Shown here one piece after another: positions 58,991-64,000 of a stretch of 64,000 bases of DNA. The position numbers and the translations under genes are program-made. Where the stretch lies: contig OY747712.1 of assembly GCA_963556495.2 (NCBI GenBank), positions 53,087,069 through 53,151,068 of the forward strand, read 5' to 3'. Positions within the stretch are counted from its first letter, which is position 1. Each line of letters begins with the position of its first letter. This DNA is from Valencia hispanica (taxonomy: Eukaryota; Chordata; Actinopteri; Cyprinodontiformes; Valenciidae). The notes below the pieces were generated by a model that was not told the DNA's origin, did not search any database, and worked only from the letters and a program-made list of their open reading frames with translations.

Positions 58991-59524
58991 TTTTACTCTT
59001 GCCAACTGTACTCCACCCCTCCCCATCCCCTTTCACCACCTACAGGTATAGGGCTGGCTCCAGTACTTCACCCAGAATTTTTAAACCCGCTAGAACTCTT
59101 CATGGTAACTCGCCACTCCGACCAAGTAGACATGTGCGAAAAAAAGGCAGACCCCATATATCACATCATAGTCACCATCTGTGATAGGTGTTTCTCAATG
59201 CCAAGGAACCTCGTCTCGATGCCTTGGTCCCGCCCCGGTAGCCTAGGAGATACATCATCAGAGAACGCCAAGGCGTGTTCCAGTGTTCATGTGCTACCGA
59301 GGCGTCTGTCCTCCATTTGTCTGCCGTTTAGCTAACTGACCAAGGATACATGGGAGGAGGTTCCTTGGTGCCTTCCCTCGGTCAAAAATTTCCCAGAATA
59401 CAGCGTGGTATTTTCGAAAAGATGGCGAATCAGGAGCTGGCAGCAGCTACTTTGGGAGCGAACTTCCAATTTAAATGTAAGTCAAGTAATTGTAGCTCTT
59501 TGAAAATGTTCTTTAGATCAAATT
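58991..59524. other. Unassigned GC-richer segment
   Basis: Contains repeated 'ccaaggaacc'/'ccttggt' words in both orientations (59200-59390). An ATG at 59422 in good context is followed after 55 nt by a GTAAGT donor-like site at 59477. It could be the 5' part of a DNA transposon or an unrelated first exon. Not resolved. Confidence 0.35.
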
Positions 59525-59938
59525 TTTACTTTCTGTAACATAGAAAGTACTCTTATATCGGATCTTCTATTCCTTCTGTGTCTCTGCTCTGTCTTCTCAA
59601 ACCCCCAGACGGTCGTGGCAGATGGCCGCTCCTACTGAGCCTGGTTCTGTTGGAGGTTTCTTCCTGTTAAAGGGGAGTTTTTCCTCTCCACCGTCGCTAC
59701 ATGCTTGCTCAGTATGAGGGATTGCTGAAGGATTGCTGTGGTTGGAAAGTCTGCATCAACGGGGCCCAACCTCACGCCAATGACTGATGCAATCTGCTGG
59801 GATTCCTTAAATAGAAAACTTTTTAACTGATTGGAATGTTTGTATAAATGTATTCAAATGACTTCTTGTTAAGTGCCTTGAGATGACATCTGTTGTGAAT
59901 TGGTGCTATATAAATAAAACTGAATTGAATTGAATTTA
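59525..59938 (+). mobile_element. L2-type LINE 3' terminal fragment
   Basis: The 3' UTR and tail of the same L2 family as 28999 and 41050, here on the + strand ('ggtcgtggcagatggccgct', 'gtgccttgagatgacatctg', ending 'actgaattgaattgaattt'). It separates two parts of the unassigned segment. Confidence 0.8.
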
Positions 59939-60455
59939 ATCCAAAGCAGTTATCAGCTTAGGTGTTAAAGTTAGCTATGCTACGTAGTACGCTACTATGC
60001 TACTATGATGGGCGGGATGTAAACAGAGCACGTAAGCACATGAGGTAAGTCTGTTCCATTTAACCATTTCTTTGACCAAGGAAGGAAAGTGTCCTCGTAA
60101 GCAGGGCGCGGTAGGTGCCTTAACATTGAAAAACACCAATGGTGTATCAGAAATTGCTGCATTCGTGCCGTGCCTTCTCTTAAGGTATTCTTGTGTGATT
60201 TTTACAAGCGCCTTTACATGTACAAGAAGGAGCAACAAGGACATGTCTGGATGATTTGCCTCCATCTTTCTATTGTTGACCTCTGAGTGGTCCCCGGTTG
60301 TTATTAAGCTGACTGTGGCGCATGTTTTATGACGTCACTTCTTTACCGAACACATTTCTTAAACGCCTAACGAATTCACACCAATCCAAGAGCAGGAGAT
60401 TTAATAAATTGACGGCCCACTTACCCGTGTAAAAAAATATCCAGGGAGGGGAACC
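59939..60455. other. Unassigned segment, continuation
   Basis: A minus-strand open stretch, 59975-60265, starts at an ATG in AAAGATGG context and is Leu-rich. The + strand has a donor-like 'gaggtaagt' at about 60041. The 'ccttccttggtcaaag' words mirror those at 59372-59390, hinting that the flanks of the L2 fragment belong to one element. No family named. Confidence 0.3.
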
Positions 60456-60459
60456 TTAA

Positions 60460-61192
60460 AAAAGGGGTGGCATGTAAAATCCACTTTTTAAAGCTTTTCA
60501 TCACATTCTTATGCCATTCCTTCCTTAAAAACATGCCTAAAGTGTTTCTTAGGTTAATTTATGTATGTTTGAGTAATATCTATAAACTCTCGCGGCTGCC
60601 ATATTGAGCACTGAACGCCAGGGTCCTCCTAGGAACGCCCTAACCTCCCAGCAACGCCCCTAAATTTTGATAACCGCCCACGTCTCTCCACAGCCCTCCC
60701 TCCTCCGCTCCCAGAGCACTAAAGCAGAGCGTCGTCAGCAGCAATCAGGTAGCACCTGTGGAAAGTAGTACCTCTTGAACGAGCCACTGAACGCGCTCCT
60801 GTTCATCCAATATTTCACTTTCAGGGTCAGAGACGGGATGAAATGCATAAGCTTGTACCAAGTCCTGCGCGGCCATAGTAAACCGAAATATATGCCTATC
60901 TTCCAAAAGTCCGGAGCACCAATGCTACAGTACTGTAATGCTTCGTCCCCATGAGACTGGAGAATGTTGTGATGACGTTGACAGCAGCGTGTTGAAGGGG
61001 GCATGTCCGAGACTCTTAAGGAGACATGCAGCTAATTTCAAGGCGTTCAGTGCGAACATGCTGTGAGTGCAAAATGTCAAATAGGTAGTATAAATCATTT
61101 ATTGAACTTACAGATCTATTTCAGGTAAAATTATTAATGTACTGGACCTCAAAATTGCTCTTTCTGCATAAGAAGAATGTGCCACCCCCTCT
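60460..61192. mobile_element. TTAA-flanked non-autonomous element
   Basis: TTAA lies on both sides (60456-60459 and 61193-61196). Terminal inverted repeats AAAAGGGGTGGCATGT and, reversed, AGAGGGGGTGGCACAT match at 13 of 16 positions. It is 733 bp with no recognisable transposase. A Trp-rich 89-codon minus-strand stretch inside is not recognised. A piggyBac- or Kolobok-like target is implied. Confidence 0.75.
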
Positions 61193-61196
61193 TTAA

Positions 61197-61741
61197 ACGA
61201 TGGGCTGGTGTGGCAAGATGGGGTATTGATTAAATATTTATTCGCTTAAGCACTTAAACGGGCTAATGGAGACAGGGCCTGAATATGCTTCAAATTTAGA
61301 CAATTTTTTTATTTTATATAAATCAATTTTCAGTGTTCAAAGATGGGCTGAATAAATGTCACAACGCTGATGTTATACACACACACATTATATATACAGC
61401 ACATCTATGTTGAAATACTCCATCAACTCTGATCTAATGTCATTCCACTCAGTATCTGCTTGGTCTAAATATGCTGTAACTTGAGGCTGAAAGTGATCCT
61501 AACTGTCGTCCAGCTCAATGGTATCACCATGCTGCGCACACATATCAAACACCATTAAATTTGGAACAATAAAATCCCAACAGAATCTGGATCATGGGTG
61601 GGTCCAGAATACAGACGGGGCCTGCATCGATACCAGCCATGAAAGCATCTAATGAAAGAAAAAATGATCAGAATTAGAATTACTTTTCTAGATCTGTTGT
61701 TAAACTGAAAACAAATATAGCCAATGCTAAGGAGGGAGATA
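61197..61741. other. No gene recognised; possible coding relic
   Basis: On the minus strand, around 61430-61570, a frame reads QHGDTIELDD, a stop, then HFQPQVTAYLDQADTEWNDI, which looks like decayed protein-coding sequence. I cannot name the family. The rest is AT-rich. Confidence 0.35.
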
Positions 61742-63249
61742 AAATCAGCAAAAAAAGAAACGCCCCCTTTTCAGGACTGTGTATTTCAACAATAATGTTG
61801 TTAAAATCCAAATAACTTTACAGATCTTCATTGTAAAGGGTTTAAACAATGTTTTCCATGCATGTTCAATTAACCATAATCAATTAATTAACATGCACCT
61901 GTGGAATGGTCGTTAAGACCTTAACAGCTTACAGAAAGTATGCATTTAAGGTCACAGTTCTAAAAACGCAGGACACTAAAGAGACTTGTCTACCGACTGT
62001 GAAAAACACCCAAAGAAAGATGCCCAGGGTCCCTGCTCATCTGCATGAACGTGCATTAGGCATGCTGCAGGGAGGCATGAGGACTGCTGATGTGGCTAAT
62101 GTCCGCACTGTGAGACGCCTAAGACAGCGCTACAGGGAGACAGGAAGGACAGCTGATCATCATCGCAGTAGAAGACCACGTGTAACAACACCTGCACAGG
62201 ATCGGTACATCCGAATATCACACCTGCGTGACAGGTACAGGATGGCCACAACAACTGCTGGAGTCACACCAGGAACACACAATCCCTCCATCAGTGCTCA
62301 GACTGTCCACAATAGGCTGAGAGAGGCTGGACTGAGGGCTTGTAGGCCTGTTGTAAGGCAGGTCCTTACCAGACATCACCAGCAACAACGCCGCCTATGG
62401 GCACAAACCCACCTTCGCTGGACCAGATAGGAGTGGCAAAAAGTGCTCTTCACTGATAAGTCACGGTTTTGTCTCACCAGGGGTGATGGACGGATTCGTG
62501 TTTATCATCGAAGGAATGAGCGTTACACCAAGGCCTGTACCCTGGAGCGGGATCGATTTGGAGGTGGGGGGTCCGTCATGGTCTGGGGTGGTATATCACA
62601 TCACCATAGGACTGAGCTTGTTGTCATTGCAGGCTATCTCAATGCCTTGTGGTACAGGGAAGACATCCTCCTCCCTCATGTGGTACCCTTTATGCATGCT
62701 CATCCGGACATTATCCTCCAGCAGGACAATGCCACCAGCCATACTGCTCGTTCTGTGCGTGAGTTTCTGCATGACAGCAATGTCTGTGTTCTGCCATGGC
62801 CAGCGAAGAGCCCGGATCTCAATACCATTTAGTACGTCTGGGACCTGTTGGATCGCAGGGTGAGGGCTAGGGCCATTCCCCCCAGAAATGTCCAGGAACT
62901 TGCAACTGCCTTGGTGGAAGAGTGGGGTAACATCTCACAGCAAGAACTGACAAATCTGGTCCAGTCCATGAGGAGGAGATGCACTGCAGTACTTCAAGCA
63001 GCTGGTGGCCACACCAGATACTTACTGGTACTTTTGATTTTGAGCCTCCCTTCATTCAAGGACACATTATTCTATTTCTATTAGTCACATGTCTGTAAAA
63101 CATTTTTAGTTTATGTCTTATGGTGTTGACTCTTTTAGTGTTCATACAAATATTTACACACATTAAGTTTACTGACATTAAGTTTACTGAAAGTAAAAAC
63201 AGTTAGAGGTTAGAGGAAAGTCAGAGGACGTTTCTTTTTTTGCTGAGTT
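61742..63249 (+). mobile_element. Tc1-like transposon with both ends
   Basis: A 1,508-bp element. Ends read AAATCAGCAAAAAAAGAAAC and, reversed, AACTCAGCAAAAAAAGAAAC, with TA on each side. It contains one transposase gene broken by two stop codons. Ends are nearly matched, so it could in principle still be recognised by a related transposase. Confidence 0.9.
62020..63084 (+). pseudogene. Tc1-like transposase with two nonsense codons
   Basis: A DDE transposase cutting and pasting the element at TA sites. The likely start is the ATG at 62020 (MPRVPAHLHERALGMLQGGM). An upstream ATG at 61906 only extends through non-conserved sequence. The N-terminal DNA-binding region continues through TVRRLRQRYRETGRTADH. 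A TAG at 62428-62430 follows HLRWTR, but the same frame continues: TDKSRF with the first catalytic Asp, GGGGSVMVWGGI, and QQDNATSHTA with the second. A TAG at 62830-62832 occupies the position of the third catalytic residue, 34 residues after the second Asp, so it is a DD34E-type enzyme with the Glu codon mutated. The tail ends MRRRCTAVLQAAGGHTRY. Confidence 0.9.
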
Positions 63250-63375
63250 TATATATAAAACCTTTGTGGGAACAAACAGTACCAAAAAGGATGTGTAACA
63301 GTTTCTGAATAACATGAATATCTTTTTTTTATTTTTTTCATGTAGTGCTTTGCTGATTAAATTTTATGAAGAATT

Positions 63376-63627
63376 TTAAATGACACTTACCTTCTTTATA
63401 ATTAGATATTTATGGGGGATCATCCATACTACTTTCCAGTTGATATCTGAAACAAAGCGATTCCAGTAAGATATGACATATGGGCGAGAAACAATAGCCT
63501 TTTGAAATAAACTGCGTATTTTTTTATTATTATAACGTCCTTGAGAGAAGACTGACTCAGTTGGATCAGATATTGTGATTTGAGTAGGTAGTAAGTTATC
63601 GGCATTCTTATACAGCATTAATGTCAT
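63376..63627 (-). mobile_element. L1-like LINE ORF2 fragment
   Basis: The minus-strand open stretch reads RSLFQKAIVSRPYVISYWNR and VVWMIPHKYLIIKKVS, a segment I recognise from the post-RT part of fish L1-type ORF2. Only about 84 codons remain. Both sides are truncated. Confidence 0.6.
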
Positions 63628-64000
63628 GTTTGCGGGAAAAGAGGACCTAAATGCAGAGTGTTGTTTTGAGCTCCTCCTGCTTATCTTTAATCATAAGTCT
63701 AAACTCAGGTACGGGGTAGCACAGGACGCGGACTAGACCAGGGTAAGGACGACGAACATCTGACGACGAACCACCGAAGACATGAGGACAAGAGGAAACG
63801 TATATACTGGGAGGAGTGATTGGGAGACTATGGACAGCTGGGGACAGGAATGACCAAGAAAAGGAACAGCTGACAATAGACAAACATGGGACGACAAGAA
63901 GTGAAGCAAATGAGGAATTCCAAAACATAAGGACTAGACAGAGCTGAATACTAAAGACTAATGATCAACCATAGACCTAAGTAAAATAAAAGACGAGAAA
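63628..64000 (-). mobile_element. LTR-like end, runs off the window
   Basis: Non-coding sequence beginning 'tgtttgcgggaaaagaggac', whose reverse complement resembles the terminal 'gcatttaggtcctc' words of fish LTR-type repeats. It then has purine-rich spacer ('ggagtgattgggagactatg', 'aaggaacagctgacaatag'). The element continues beyond the window. Confidence 0.35.

Noticed and set aside
59422..59476. A possible host first exon (ATG in good context followed by GTAAGT).
   Set aside because: Only 18 codons, no recognisable protein, and it lies among transposon fragments inside a large intron.

Overview
This is a transposon-rich stretch of a ray-finned (teleost) fish genome. The evidence is the density of teleost repeat families (Rex1, L2-, L1- and I/Nimb-like LINEs, Tc1-like, pogo-like and hAT-type DNA elements, a retroviral relic) and a single vertebrate protein-coding gene split by long introns. 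No bacterial operon, rRNA, tRNA or CRISPR array is visible.

The only host gene I can support is crtc1 (CREB-regulated transcription coactivator 1), on the + strand. Exon 1 (CDS 16151-16276, 42 codons) and exon 2 (26658-26774, 39 codons) have matching phase-0 splice sites. Together they encode the CREB-binding segment and the conserved SIK/14-3-3 serine. Exon 3 is not in the window, so intron 2 exceeds about 37 kb. Intron 1 (10.4 kb) is dominated by a 5.9-kb purine-rich minisatellite of 28-bp units that begins 69 bp after the exon 1 splice donor.

Layout: 1-10.9 kb holds LTR-like and Rex1 fragments, a decayed L2 ORF1, an LTR with polypurine tract, and gag and protease relics of an endogenous retrovirus on the minus strand. 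10.9-14.2 kb is a Rex1-type LINE with an 853-codon open frame, interrupted near its 3' end by a second LINE whose tail is a 220-bp tetranucleotide repeat. 15.3-16.0 kb is AT-rich. 16.0-26.8 kb is crtc1 exon 1, the minisatellite, an L2-like relic, a dead Tc1 element carrying a hAT MITE, and exon 2. 29-45 kb, inside crtc1 intron 2, is a nest of L2, L1, pogo-like, TTAA-flanked and Tc1 elements, ending in a long inverted repeat. 45.4-53.8 kb is an almost perfect 4,191-bp tandem duplication carrying an internally deleted I/Nimb-like LINE. 54.0-58.2 kb is a long L2-type LINE inserted between ORF1 and ORF2 of that I/Nimb-like element. 58.2-64 kb holds the I/Nimb ORF1, an L2 tail, a TTAA-flanked element, a complete-ended but dead Tc1 transposon, an L1 piece and an LTR-like end.

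Apart from crtc1, almost everything is mobile DNA at different stages of decay, and much of it is nested, so relative insertion order can be read. No intact autonomous element was found. Element class names rest on motif recognition by eye, not on database alignment.
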